From Acidobacteriota bacterium (GTDB lineage Bacteria; Acidobacteriota; Vicinamibacteria; Vicinamibacterales; UBA2999): a stretch of DNA of 37,885 nucleotides. A program made the position numbers and the translations under genes. The DNA lies in the NCBI GenBank assembly GCA_013140775.1, contig JABFSA010000079.1, forward strand, positions 1 through 37,885, in the 5' to 3' direction. The stretch's first letter is position 1; every line of letters starts with the position of its first letter. Under the pieces are notes generated by a model that did no database searches, had not been told where the DNA came from, and saw only the letters and a list, made by a program, of their open reading frames with translations. This document shows positions 1-8,624 of this stretch, in pieces.

Positions 1-61
1 ACCCGAGGATGATGCCGAAAAACATCCCGGCGATAGCGAAAAAGATGGAGTCGGTACGCAT
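1..61 (-). CDS. 5' fragment of a gene with an N-terminal membrane segment
   Basis: Only the first 20 codons are inside the window. They begin with ATG at 61 and run off the left edge. The peptide starts M-R-T-D-S and then becomes strongly hydrophobic and glycine/phenylalanine-rich (FFAIAGMFFGIILG), which looks like a membrane anchor or signal anchor starting almost at the N-terminus. It follows the hydrolase gene on the same strand with a 56-base spacer that holds a period-7 repeat. No clear Shine-Dalgarno is seen in front of the ATG. Function cannot be assigned from this fragment. Confidence 0.5.
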   Translation of the reverse strand, partial: MRTDSIFFAIAGMFFGIILG

Positions 62-77
62 CTGGATACTAGACGTC

Positions 78-112
78 GGCTCTGGGCTCTAGGCTTTGGG
101 CTTTCAAGAGCC
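78..112. repeat. Period-7 repeat (GGCTYTN) downstream of the hydrolase gene
   Basis: Four consecutive 7-base units of the form GGCTYTN (GGCTCTG, GGCTCTA, GGCTTTG, GGCTTTC) are followed by AAGAGCC. The tract sits 5 bases beyond the stop codon of the hydrolase gene. It is the same unit as in the tracts at 8527-8624 and 17801-17833. Only one long arm is present here. Confidence 0.75.
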
Positions 113-117
113 TGATC

Positions 118-825
118 TTATTCCACCCCCAACGTCTGCTGAAACCAGTCGATGAGCGTTCGGGCGATCTCTGGGTCGCGGGAGAGGAGCGCCGTGCCAT
201 GGGCGGGCGTGCTCGACCACAGCACAGTCCGAAGCCCGCTACCGAGCTTTTCGAGCTCCCGGACCGACCTGGCTGCGTAAGGATCCTGCACACTGGCGGC
301 GAGCAGGGCCTGACGCGCGCCGTACTGCTGCATCGCGCCTTCGATGCGAACGCCGCGGTAATCGAGCGACGGGGAGATCAGCGCCAGCGAACGTACCGAT
401 GGTTCGGCAGCCGCGGCTACGGCGGCGAGATTGGCCCCCAGCGACGCCCCTGCCACGCCAAGCGCCCCTGGACGCACCTCACTCAGCGTGGCCAGGAAGG
501 CCACAGCGCCCCGGATATCCTGATGCCAGCCCTGTAGTTCCTGAGGATCGGCCGGCAGGCTGGCCGAAGGCAGGTCGATCGCCAGGGAGTGCACTCCCGC
601 GGCGGCCAGGCGATCGGCAATGGGCTGCCAGTCGTCTTTCGGCCGACCCAGCATCGGCACCAGCACGACCGCAGGGGCAAGGCCACGGTCGGTCTCGGTC
701 AAGAAGCCCGACACCATCCGGCCGCTCGCCGAGCGAAACGTCACAGCGCGACTGGCCGCATCTGCGACGTCTGTCGCCAGGACCAGGACCATCACCGCCG
801 CGGCCACCAGGCGCCCAATGAGCAC
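118..825 (-). CDS. Exported alpha/beta hydrolase (dienelactone-hydrolase-like)
   Basis: A serine hydrolase of the alpha/beta fold, predicted to be exported. The protein begins with a hydrophobic signal segment of about 20 residues ending near ADAAS. The nucleophile elbow G-A-S-L-G lies around residue 128; a later Asp (QDPYA) and a His (PAHGT, about residue 209) can complete the triad. I chose the GTG at 825 because GGAGAAGG lies about 7 bases before it; a TTG at 831 overlapping the pdxJ stop is the alternative. It is the last gene of the ftsH-side cluster before the left-edge fragment. Substrate is unknown; the family includes dienelactone hydrolases and general esterases, and nothing in the context narrows this. 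Confidence 0.8.
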   Translation of the reverse strand: MLIGRLVAAAVMVLVLATDVADAASRAVTFRSASGRMVSGFLTETDRGLAPAVVLVPMLGRPKDDWQPIADRLAAAGVHSLAIDLPSASLPADPQELQGWHQDIRGAVAFLATLSEVRPGALGVAGASLGANLAAVAAAAEPSVRSLALISPSLDYRGVRIEGAMQQYGARQALLAASVQDPYAARSVRELEKLGSGLRTVLWSSTPAHGTALLSRDPEIARTLIDWFQQTLGVE

Positions 826-827
826 TG

Positions 828-1571
828 TCAAGCCTTCTCCGCCAGCACGGACAGAAACCCGTGCACGCTCGACTCGAGCCCGACGAAGAGCGCGCGACTG
901 ATCAACGCGTGACCGATCGACACTTCATCCAGATGCGGAAGCGTCCGAAACATCACGAGGTTGTCGAGGTCAAGATCGTGTCCAGCGTTGACACCGAGGC
1001 CCAGCGAATGTGCCAGCTCGGCAGCCCGAACATACGTGTCAAACGACCGCCGCGCTTCGTCGGGACCCTGTTCGAATGCACGTGCAAACGGCTCGGTATA
1101 AAGCTCGATCCGATTCGCGCCCAGGTCAGCAGCCCATCGAATGGGAGCCGCTTCGGGATCGACAAACACGCTCACCCGAATGTTCGCATCGCGAAGGTCG
1201 CGCACCACTTTTCCCAGAACATCTCGAGGTGTTGCGGCTGACCAACCCGCCTGGCTCGTGATCTCCCCTGGCTGAACAGGAACAAGCGTGCACTGGTCCG
1301 GTCGTACTTCGTGCACGAGCTCCAGGAGATCCGGACGAGGATCGCCCTCGATATTGAACTCCACGCCACGACCGGCGCCAGGCAGCATGCCCGCGATGTC
1401 GCGCACGTCGGTCGCAGTGATGTGACGCGCATCCGCTCGAGGGTGCACAGTGATCCCATGCGCACCGGCCCGTATGCATTTGTCAACGGCATCGAGCACA
1501 GACGGCATCCGCCCCCCGCGAGAGTTGCGAATCGTCGCGACCTTGTTGACGTTGACCGAGAGCTTGATCAC
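828..1571 (-). CDS. pdxJ: Pyridoxine 5'-phosphate synthase
   Basis: PdxJ condenses 1-deoxyxylulose 5-phosphate with 3-amino-2-oxopropyl phosphate to make pyridoxine 5'-phosphate, the last ring-closing step of the DXP-dependent vitamin B6 pathway. The protein is 247 aa, the usual family length. Typical stretches are seen: the N-terminal KLSVNVNKVATIRNSRGG strand, GAHGITVHPRADARHI around residues 37-52 with its His/Arg active-site residues, EFNIEGDP, and GLGVNAGHDLDLDN near the C-terminus. The GTG start at 1571 overlaps the glmM stop in a GTGA arrangement, so the two are probably translationally coupled. Assignment is secure. Confidence 0.97.
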   Translation of the reverse strand: MIKLSVNVNKVATIRNSRGGRMPSVLDAVDKCIRAGAHGITVHPRADARHITATDVRDIAGMLPGAGRGVEFNIEGDPRPDLLELVHEVRPDQCTLVPVQPGEITSQAGWSAATPRDVLGKVVRDLRDANIRVSVFVDPEAAPIRWAADLGANRIELYTEPFARAFEQGPDEARRSFDTYVRAAELAHSLGLGVNAGHDLDLDNLVMFRTLPHLDEVSIGHALISRALFVGLESSVHGFLSVLAEKA

Positions 1572-2929
1572 GTCAGCGCGATCCCACGTGCTCGGACCGC
1601 ATCGATAATCTCCTGGCCCCAGCGACGAATGTCGCCCTCATCGCGCCCCTCGAGCATCACGCGGAGCAGCGGCTCGGTCCCGGAGTAGCGGACGAGAAGA
1701 CGACCTTGACCGGCCAGCTTCGACTCGACCGCCGACATCACTGAAACGACCTCCGGAACGGTCGCGAGATCCACACGTTCGGACACGCGAACGTTCAGCA
1801 GGACCTGCGGGAACGTCGTCAACTCCGACGCCAGATCACCAAGCCCTCGACCGGTCGAGGCCATCGTCCTCAAGACATTCAGTGCGGTCGCCAGCCCGTC
1901 GCCGGTAAAGAGGTGATCAGAAAAAATCACGTGACCGGATTGCTCGCCACCGAGTGAGAGACCGCGTCTGGTCATCTCTTCCATTACGTACTTGTCGCCA
2001 ACAGCACAGCGAACAATGCCGATACCGGCGTCCCGTAGCGCCAGTTCGAGACCGATATTGCTCATCACGGTCGCAACCAGCGTGTTGTCCGCCAGCCGTC
2101 CCTCCCGCATCATCTGCTTTGCGCAGAGGAGCATGACCGCATCGCCGTCAACGACCTTCCCTCGAGCATCCACGAAGATCGCGCGGTCGCCGTCACCATC
2201 GAACGCGACACCGAGCTGATATCCACCTTCTACAACCGTCCGCGCGAGCAGTGCTGGGGCGGTGGACCCGCAGTTGAGGTTGATGTTGCGTCCGTCGGGC
2301 TGAACGCCAACGCAATGCGTCTCGATACCAAGCGATTCGAACAACTGCGGCGCCACAGTCGTCGTCGCACCGTTTGCGCAATCGATCGCCAGGCGCATCG
2401 AACGGGACGCCTGACCGGCAGGCAGAATCTTCGACAGGTGCGCGAGGTAGTCCGCGCGATAGTCAACCTGCTCGATCGTTACGTCGTCCGTCCTGGAACC
2501 GTCCGCGGTCGATTCCTGTCCCCAGGACTTGTCGGCAACGATCGCCTCGACACGACGTTCGAGCTCCTCGGTGAACTTTTCCCCGGTACCCGAAAAGACC
2601 TTGATGCCGTTGTCTTCAAACGGATTGTGCGAAGCGGAGATGACGACCCCGGCTGTGAATCCCTTTCGAGACGTGAGGTGCGCGATCGCCGGAGTGGGAA
2701 TGACGCCGGCGCTCGTCAGCGTGCCACCCTGACTCCTGACACCGGCAGCCAGCTCCCGTTCGATCCATGGTCCGGACTCTCGTGTGTCCCGGCCGACAAG
2801 AAATCGAACATCCCCGCCGTCGCTGCGAAGCGCTCGCGCCAGCGCGGCGCCGAGCCTGAATACCGTCGGCGCATCGAGCGGAAACTGCCCAGCCTTGCCT
2901 CGAACGCCATCCGTACCGAACAACTTCAT
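1568..2929 (-). CDS. glmM: Phosphoglucosamine mutase
   Basis: GlmM converts glucosamine 6-phosphate to glucosamine 1-phosphate on the way to UDP-GlcNAc, for peptidoglycan and surface glycans. The 453-aa protein has the full domain set: N-terminal FGTDGVRG, the phosphoserine loop ISASHNPFEDNGIK with the catalytic Ser at residue 100, the metal loop DGDGDR, the substrate loop GGEQSGH, and the C-terminal phosphate-binding RYSGTEP. The ATG at 2929 follows a GGGGGCCAGG stretch. It lies 9 bases after cdaR and overlaps pdxJ. The cdaA-cdaR-glmM order is the classic arrangement known from Firmicutes, where GlmM binds and modulates CdaA; the same order here suggests the same control, by inference. Confidence 0.97.
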   Translation of the reverse strand: MKLFGTDGVRGKAGQFPLDAPTVFRLGAALARALRSDGGDVRFLVGRDTRESGPWIERELAAGVRSQGGTLTSAGVIPTPAIAHLTSRKGFTAGVVISASHNPFEDNGIKVFSGTGEKFTEELERRVEAIVADKSWGQESTADGSRTDDVTIEQVDYRADYLAHLSKILPAGQASRSMRLAIDCANGATTTVAPQLFESLGIETHCVGVQPDGRNINLNCGSTAPALLARTVVEGGYQLGVAFDGDGDRAIFVDARGKVVDGDAVMLLCAKQMMREGRLADNTLVATVMSNIGLELALRDAGIGIVRCAVGDKYVMEEMTRRGLSLGGEQSGHVIFSDHLFTGDGLATALNVLRTMASTGRGLGDLASELTTFPQVLLNVRVSERVDLATVPEVVSVMSAVESKLAGQGRLLVRYSGTEPLLRVMLEGRDEGDIRRWGQEIIDAVRARGIALT

Positions 2930-2938
2930 CCTGGCCCC

Positions 2939-3595
2939 CTACTGAACCCCGGCAGGGGCCGTTGTCACCCGAACCGTTACTACCGCCGTCGTCGGCGTCC
3001 GAAGGCGGATGCTCGGGTCCGACACACCAATGTTGACCGTGTCGGTCACCGGACCCGTCGCACCGGCAATTGAAACCGGCTCCGTGATCGCCTCTGTCAG
3101 GCGGGCCACCGCACTCGCCGGGCCGATCACTTCGACCGTGGCCGGATTGGAAGACACCACAGTAACGGCATAGCCGCCTCGCGGCTCGCCTTCAAGCCCT
3201 GGCACGACGGGAACGACCTTCCTCGCAGACGACTCCAGGGCGATCGGTACGCTCGAGGGCGTGATCTGGACGACCTCAATGCCGAACGGCGTCATCACGT
3301 CCTCACCCGTCAGGTGGAACAATCGCTGACCCGCGCGTGCCGTTTGCAAATCGAGCACCGCAACGAGCTCTCCGTTTGTCACGCGGCTGAGCGCACCAGA
3401 TGAACCGCGCACCCGAACATCGACGACAGCGGGTGCATCGCCAACCAGCTCCAGCTGAGCGGGAAGGTTCACGAATTCAAGAGGGATTCGAAGAGCTCGC
3501 TCGACGATGCGCTCACCTGACACGAGATACCACACGGTTATGCCGAGGGCAACCGCGAGGACCTTCAGACCGAAGTTGCGGAAGAGTCCCGCCAT
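2939..3595 (-). CDS. cdaR: CdaA regulator, YbbR-domain membrane protein
   Basis: A 218-aa protein with one N-terminal membrane helix (NFGLKVLAVALGITVWYLVSGE) and an extracytoplasmic part built of beta-rich YbbR domains; residues of the LEFVNLP type after the helix mark the first one. In other bacteria CdaR sits in the membrane next to the diadenylate cyclase CdaA and tunes its activity. The start is either GTG at 3598 (GTGA overlap with the cdaA stop) or ATG at 3595 (TGATG overlap); I list the ATG. The length allows about two YbbR domains, fewer than the four in Bacillus CdaR. The family is clear; the regulatory role rests on the conserved gene order. Confidence 0.88.
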   Translation of the reverse strand: MAGLFRNFGLKVLAVALGITVWYLVSGERIVERALRIPLEFVNLPAQLELVGDAPAVVDVRVRGSSGALSRVTNGELVAVLDLQTARAGQRLFHLTGEDVMTPFGIEVVQITPSSVPIALESSARKVVPVVPGLEGEPRGGYAVTVVSSNPATVEVIGPASAVARLTEAITEPVSIAGATGPVTDTVNIGVSDPSIRLRTPTTAVVTVRVTTAPAGVQ

Positions 3596-4413
3596 CACGT
3601 CACCGCCCGTGTGGACGTCGTCCCAGGCAGCCGCACCCAGCGGCGTCGGCCAAGCAGCGAGCGCAATTCAGTGCGAAGCTCGTCAGGGGACAGTCCGCGC
3701 CGCAGCTTTCCGTTGATGACGAGCGCGATGCTTCCCGTTTCTTCAGACACGACGATAGCCACTGCGTCGTTCTCTTCTGTGAGCCCAAGGGCCGCGCGGT
3801 GGCGTGTCCCCAGATCGCGACCGACCTTCGGGCTGACCGAGAGCGGAAGAAAGCAGGCGGCGGCGGCGACTCGATCGCCCTGCACGATCACCGCACCATC
3901 GTGCAGCGGCGACGCTGTGTGGAAGATGCTCGCCATCAAGTCGTAGGTCAACACCGCATCGAGCGGGATACCGCCCTCGATGTAGTTGCGAAGACCAATC
4001 CGTCGCTCGATGACAATGAGCGCCCCGATCCGCCTGGTTGCCAGGTTGGAGGCCGTCACCACCAGCTCTTCCAGCGTTTCGTCGGCGCGCCACGTTCGAT
4101 CGAAATAGAGAAGAAACGGCGCGCGACCGAAATGCGCGAGCGCGCGGCGGATGTCCGACTGGAACAGCACCACGATCGCGATCACGACATAGGCGGCGAG
4201 GCTTCGGATGATCCAGTTGACTGTCTCGAGCTGCAGCCACCGCGACAGAAAAAACATGCCGATCAGAAAGCCTGAGCTCACCGCCATCTGCGCTGCCCTG
4301 GTCCCCCGGATGAGCAGGAGAACCTGGTAGATCAGGACCGACACGATCGCGATGTCGAGCAGGTCCCACCAGGCGATCGGCGGGCGCTGCAGCAGCTCAG
4401 ACATGGGCTGCAT
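3595..4413 (-). CDS. cdaA: Diadenylate cyclase (cyclic di-AMP synthase), CdaA type
   Basis: Makes cyclic di-AMP from two ATP at the inner face of the membrane. The 272-aa protein has three predicted N-terminal membrane helices (about residues 20-36, 43-58 and 68-86), followed by a DisA_N/DAC domain. Both catalytic signatures are intact: DGA at 172-174 (LHDGAVIV) and RHR at 204-206 (GTRHRAALG). The gene overlaps the end of folP (17 bases from ATG 4413, or 8 bases if ATG 4404 is used) and overlaps or abuts cdaR. No c-di-AMP phosphodiesterase is visible in the window. Assignment is secure. Confidence 0.97.
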   Translation of the reverse strand: MQPMSELLQRPPIAWWDLLDIAIVSVLIYQVLLLIRGTRAAQMAVSSGFLIGMFFLSRWLQLETVNWIIRSLAAYVVIAIVVLFQSDIRRALAHFGRAPFLLYFDRTWRADETLEELVVTASNLATRRIGALIVIERRIGLRNYIEGGIPLDAVLTYDLMASIFHTASPLHDGAVIVQGDRVAAAACFLPLSVSPKVGRDLGTRHRAALGLTEENDAVAIVVSEETGSIALVINGKLRRGLSPDELRTELRSLLGRRRWVRLPGTTSTRAVT

Positions 4414-5272
4414 GATAGCGCTGAATCTCGTCGGTCACGCGCACCACCTGCAGCATCTGGCGCACGGCGTGAACCCGCACGATGTGCGCACCGGCGAGCA
4501 CCGCTGCCCCGACCGCGGCCGCGGTCACCCAGTCGCGATCGGCAGGCGGAATCGACGTGCCAACGGGACGCGCCAGAAACGACTTGCGCGACGGTCCCGC
4601 GAGGAGCGGGCGTCCGAGCTCCGCGAACTCATCGAATCGCGCGAGAACCTCGTAGCTCTGTGTCGCGTTCTTGGCGAACCCGAGACCGGGGTCCACGATG
4701 ATGCGATCCGTCGGGACACCCGAGGTGGTCGCAAACGCCATGCTTTCGCGCAACTCGTCGAGGATCTCTCCTACGACGTCGTCGTACGAAGCCTGCTCGT
4801 ACATCTGCTGCGACCGTCCGCGAGTGTGCATCAGCACGATTGACGCGCCGCTGCGAGCCACAACCTCGGCCAGTCCCGGCTCGTACCGGAGACCGCTGAT
4901 GTCATTGACGATGGTCGCGCCCGCGTCGATCGCTGCTTTGGCAACCGATGCTTTGTAGGTATCGATGGAGACGGGGACGGTCACACGCCGGACAAGCCCT
5001 TCGATAACCGGAACCACACGCCGACGTTCTTCCACCTCGTCTAGTGGCGCGGCCCCAGGCCTGGTGGACTCGCCGCCGACATCAAGGATGTCAGCCCCCT
5101 CCCCGACCATCCGGACGCCGGCTTCGACTGCAGACGCCGCGTCGAGCAGTCGCCCGCCGTCGGAGAAGGAATCCGGTGTGACGTTGAGGATCCCCATCAC
5201 GAGAGCCCGTTCACCCAACGAGAGGGCTCGCCCGCCAGGCAAGGGGATCGTGAATCGGCGACGAGGGTTCAT
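4397..5272 (-). CDS. folP: Dihydropteroate synthase
   Basis: FolP joins p-aminobenzoate to 6-hydroxymethyl-7,8-dihydropterin diphosphate in folate synthesis and is the sulfonamide target. The 291-aa protein shows the family signatures: MGILNVTPDSFSDGG near the N-terminus (residues 25-39), DVGGESTRPGA, SIDTYKA, NDISGL, DPGLGFAKN, and LAGPSRKSFL. The gene is preceded by the ftsH terminator and followed, with overlap, by cdaA. It therefore heads the folP-cdaA-cdaR-glmM-pdxJ transcription unit. No folB or folK is nearby. Assignment is secure. Confidence 0.96.
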   Translation of the reverse strand: MNPRRRFTIPLPGGRALSLGERALVMGILNVTPDSFSDGGRLLDAASAVEAGVRMVGEGADILDVGGESTRPGAAPLDEVEERRRVVPVIEGLVRRVTVPVSIDTYKASVAKAAIDAGATIVNDISGLRYEPGLAEVVARSGASIVLMHTRGRSQQMYEQASYDDVVGEILDELRESMAFATTSGVPTDRIIVDPGLGFAKNATQSYEVLARFDEFAELGRPLLAGPSRKSFLARPVGTSIPPADRDWVTAAAVGAAVLAGAHIVRVHAVRQMLQVVRVTDEIQRYHAAHV

Positions 5273-5301
5273 GAAGGGCGCCTTGGCTGCTGTATCCGGT
5301 A

Positions 5302-5330
5302 CAAAAAGAATGCCCGCTGCAAGCGGGCAT
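5302..5330 (-). terminator. Rho-independent terminator of ftsH
   Basis: Read on the minus strand, a 9-bp perfect stem (ATGCCCGCT / AGCGGGCAT, at 5322-5330 and 5310-5318) with a 3-base loop is followed by TCTTTTTG. It lies 28 bases past the ftsH stop and before the folP start, so it separates ftsH from the folP-cdaA-glmM unit. Confidence 0.85.
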
Positions 5331-5358
5331 GTCCTTCAATCACGTGCCGAGCTCTCGG

Positions 5359-7272
<1,914 letters not shown>

Positions 7273-7306
7273 GATTCCCCCCCACCCATGATCACATTAA
7301 AGAGTA

Positions 7307-8299
7307 TCACCTCGGGCTGCCTCTGTGCTGGAGTAAGACCAGCCTTGGACCTCGAAGCTCCACCCTGCTTCCTGGTACATCGACCCTTCCCTGCGTTCCG
7401 TCCAGCAGGGCCGTCACCGCTTCCACGTGGTCCAGACCCACTTCCCGGCCGCCGGACGTCGTCCGAAGCGCGCGAAGAATGACTCGCCGCAAGATCGGGG
7501 CCGATGCCAACGTCAGTCCGGGAACATCCAGCTCGAGACCGGTTTCTGTGGTGGTCGCCAGCGATTGGAACCGCTCCTCGGCCACGGAATCAAGCCATTG
7601 GGCGTCATCCCGAATCAGCGCCGCTGCCCGCGCAATGGCCGGCTGCGTGGCAGCGCCAGCGGCCAGATCGAGCTCCGGAAGCACCCGGTGCCTGACGCGA
7701 TTGCGCGGATTGGCGATGTCGGCGTTAGTTTCGTCCTCAATCCAGGACTCACCTTGAGACAACAGGTAGGCCTGCAGATCGACATCCCTGACGTCCAGAA
7801 GCGGCCGAACGACGGCGTCCCGTCGCGGGTAGATGCCAGAGAGACCCGTCAGCCCGGCTCCGCGCATGAGTTTCAGGAGAAACGTCTCGGCCTGGTCATC
7901 CTGGGTATGTCCGACCGCGATACGGTCAGCCCGCACCCCTGTAGCAGCGCGGGCAAGAAAATCGTAGCGGAGGCGGCGGCCCGCGTCCTCGATCGACACC
8001 CCCTGGGTGGCTGCATACGCCGCAACGTCAGCGCGCTCGACATCCAGCGGCAAGGCGTGCCGGTGGGCAAATCCCAGGCAAAACGCTTCGTCTCTGTCCG
8101 CGGTGGCGCGAAGCCCGTGGTTCAAATGCGCCAGGCCCACGACGACGAACTCGGCGTATTCGGCAAGGTCCAGAAGCAGGCAGGTCAGCGCCACTGAGTC
8201 TGACCCTCCGGACAGGCCGACAAGGACGCGCGTCCCCGGCGGCAGGAGCGCATAGCGGCGAATCGTCCGTCGAACCTGCTGGTGGAGAGAGGATGTCAA
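7307..8299 (-). CDS. tilS: tRNA(Ile)-lysidine synthase
   Basis: TilS attaches lysine to C34 of the CAU-anticodon tRNA-Ile so that it reads AUA instead of AUG. The protein is 330 aa. The PP-loop ATP pyrophosphatase motif SGGSDS is at residues 30-35; further family stretches are LNHGLR, GHTQDDQAETFLLKLMRG and IRPLLDV-like VRPLLDVRDVDL. It is shorter than the E. coli enzyme (about 430 aa), because the far C-terminal domain is reduced, a form common in many phyla. ftsH follows after 34 bases. A CAU-anticodon tRNA lies upstream. Confidence 0.93.
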   Translation of the reverse strand: MTSSLHQQVRRTIRRYALLPPGTRVLVGLSGGSDSVALTCLLLDLAEYAEFVVVGLAHLNHGLRATADRDEAFCLGFAHRHALPLDVERADVAAYAATQGVSIEDAGRRLRYDFLARAATGVRADRIAVGHTQDDQAETFLLKLMRGAGLTGLSGIYPRRDAVVRPLLDVRDVDLQAYLLSQGESWIEDETNADIANPRNRVRHRVLPELDLAAGAATQPAIARAAALIRDDAQWLDSVAEERFQSLATTTETGLELDVPGLTLASAPILRRVILRALRTTSGGREVGLDHVEAVTALLDGTQGRVDVPGSRVELRGPRLVLLQHRGSPR

Positions 8300-8303
8300 G
8301 GTC

Positions 8304-8430
8304 GTCCTTCGACTCGCTTCGCTCGCTCAGGACATCCGACTCGGATGTTTGAAAAACGCCTCGGCTCAAAACCGAGGTCGTCGAATAACAGCCATGAGCG
8401 AGGCTCGGCGCTAGCCAAAGCCGAGTCGAA
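8304..8430. repeat. Compound palindromic spacer between tilS and the tRNA
   Basis: A cluster of short inverted repeats fills the spacer: an imperfect palindrome at 8304-8333 bounded by GTCCT/AGGAC and built from the words CTTCGA, CTCGCTTCG and CTCGCTCAG; a second 8-bp hairpin at 8332-8348 (ACATCCGA/TCGGATGT); the terminator hairpin at 8352-8377; and a further pair CTCGGC/GCCGAG within 8391-8430. Such word-sharing palindromes are typical of dispersed intergenic repeats. A related fragment (GCGAGCGAGTCGAAGG) occurs at about 21065-21080. No ORF here is credible. Confidence 0.6.
8352..8377 (-). terminator. Rho-independent terminator of the tRNA gene
   Basis: On the minus strand the stem CCTCGG / CCGAGG (6 bp, 7-base loop TTTTGAG) is followed by CGTTTTTC. 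It lies 53 bases beyond the tRNA 3' end and would stop the tRNA transcript before tilS. Confidence 0.6.
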
Positions 8431-8507
8431 TGGTGCCGGAGGGCGGACTCGAACCGCCGACCCCGCGCTTATGAGACGCGTGCTCTAACCGGCTGAGCTA
8501 CTCCGGC
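8431..8507 (-). tRNA. tRNA with CAU anticodon (tRNA-Met, elongator; tRNA-Ile2 possible)
   Basis: A complete 77-nt cloverleaf read on the minus strand. The acceptor stem GCCGGAG pairs with CTCCGGC, followed by A73 and an encoded CCA end. The D-arm is GCTC...GAGC. The anticodon stem CGCGT/GCGCG closes the loop CTCATAA, giving anticodon CAU. The T-arm GGCGG-TTCGAGT-CCGCC is canonical. The missing C1-A72 mismatch rules out initiator tRNA. The variable loop GGGTC resembles elongator tRNA-Met more than tRNA-Ile2, but the sequence alone does not exclude an AUA-reading tRNA-Ile2, the substrate of the neighbouring TilS. Confidence 0.93.
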
Positions 8508-8526
8508 ACAAATGCTGATTCTAGCA

Positions 8527-8624
8527 GGCTCTAGGCTTCAGGCTGTTGGCTCTGGGGCCTGGTTCCACGAGGTTGGTGAAGCTCGGGCTTTCGTCCCAGA
8601 GCCTAGAGCCCAGCGCCCAAAGCC
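8527..8624. repeat. Inverted period-7 repeat element (GGCTYTN family)
   Basis: The left arm (8527-8554) is a run of 7-base units GGCTCTA, GGCTTCA, GGCTGTT, GGCTCTG. The right arm (about 8597-8624) is the same motif in inverted orientation (CAGAGCC, TAGAGCC, CAGCGCC, CAAAGCC). A spacer of about 42 bases between them holds CTGGTTCCACG. The right arm abuts the last base of the stop codon of the deoxyhypusine-synthase-like gene at 8625. The arms could fold into a long imperfect hairpin. Confidence 0.8.

Noticed and set aside
3400..4275. Plus-strand open frame of 291 codons opposite cdaA/cdaR
   Set aside because: It is a shadow frame typical of high-GC DNA. It is Arg/His/Gln-rich, has no motif, and lies opposite two well-supported genes.
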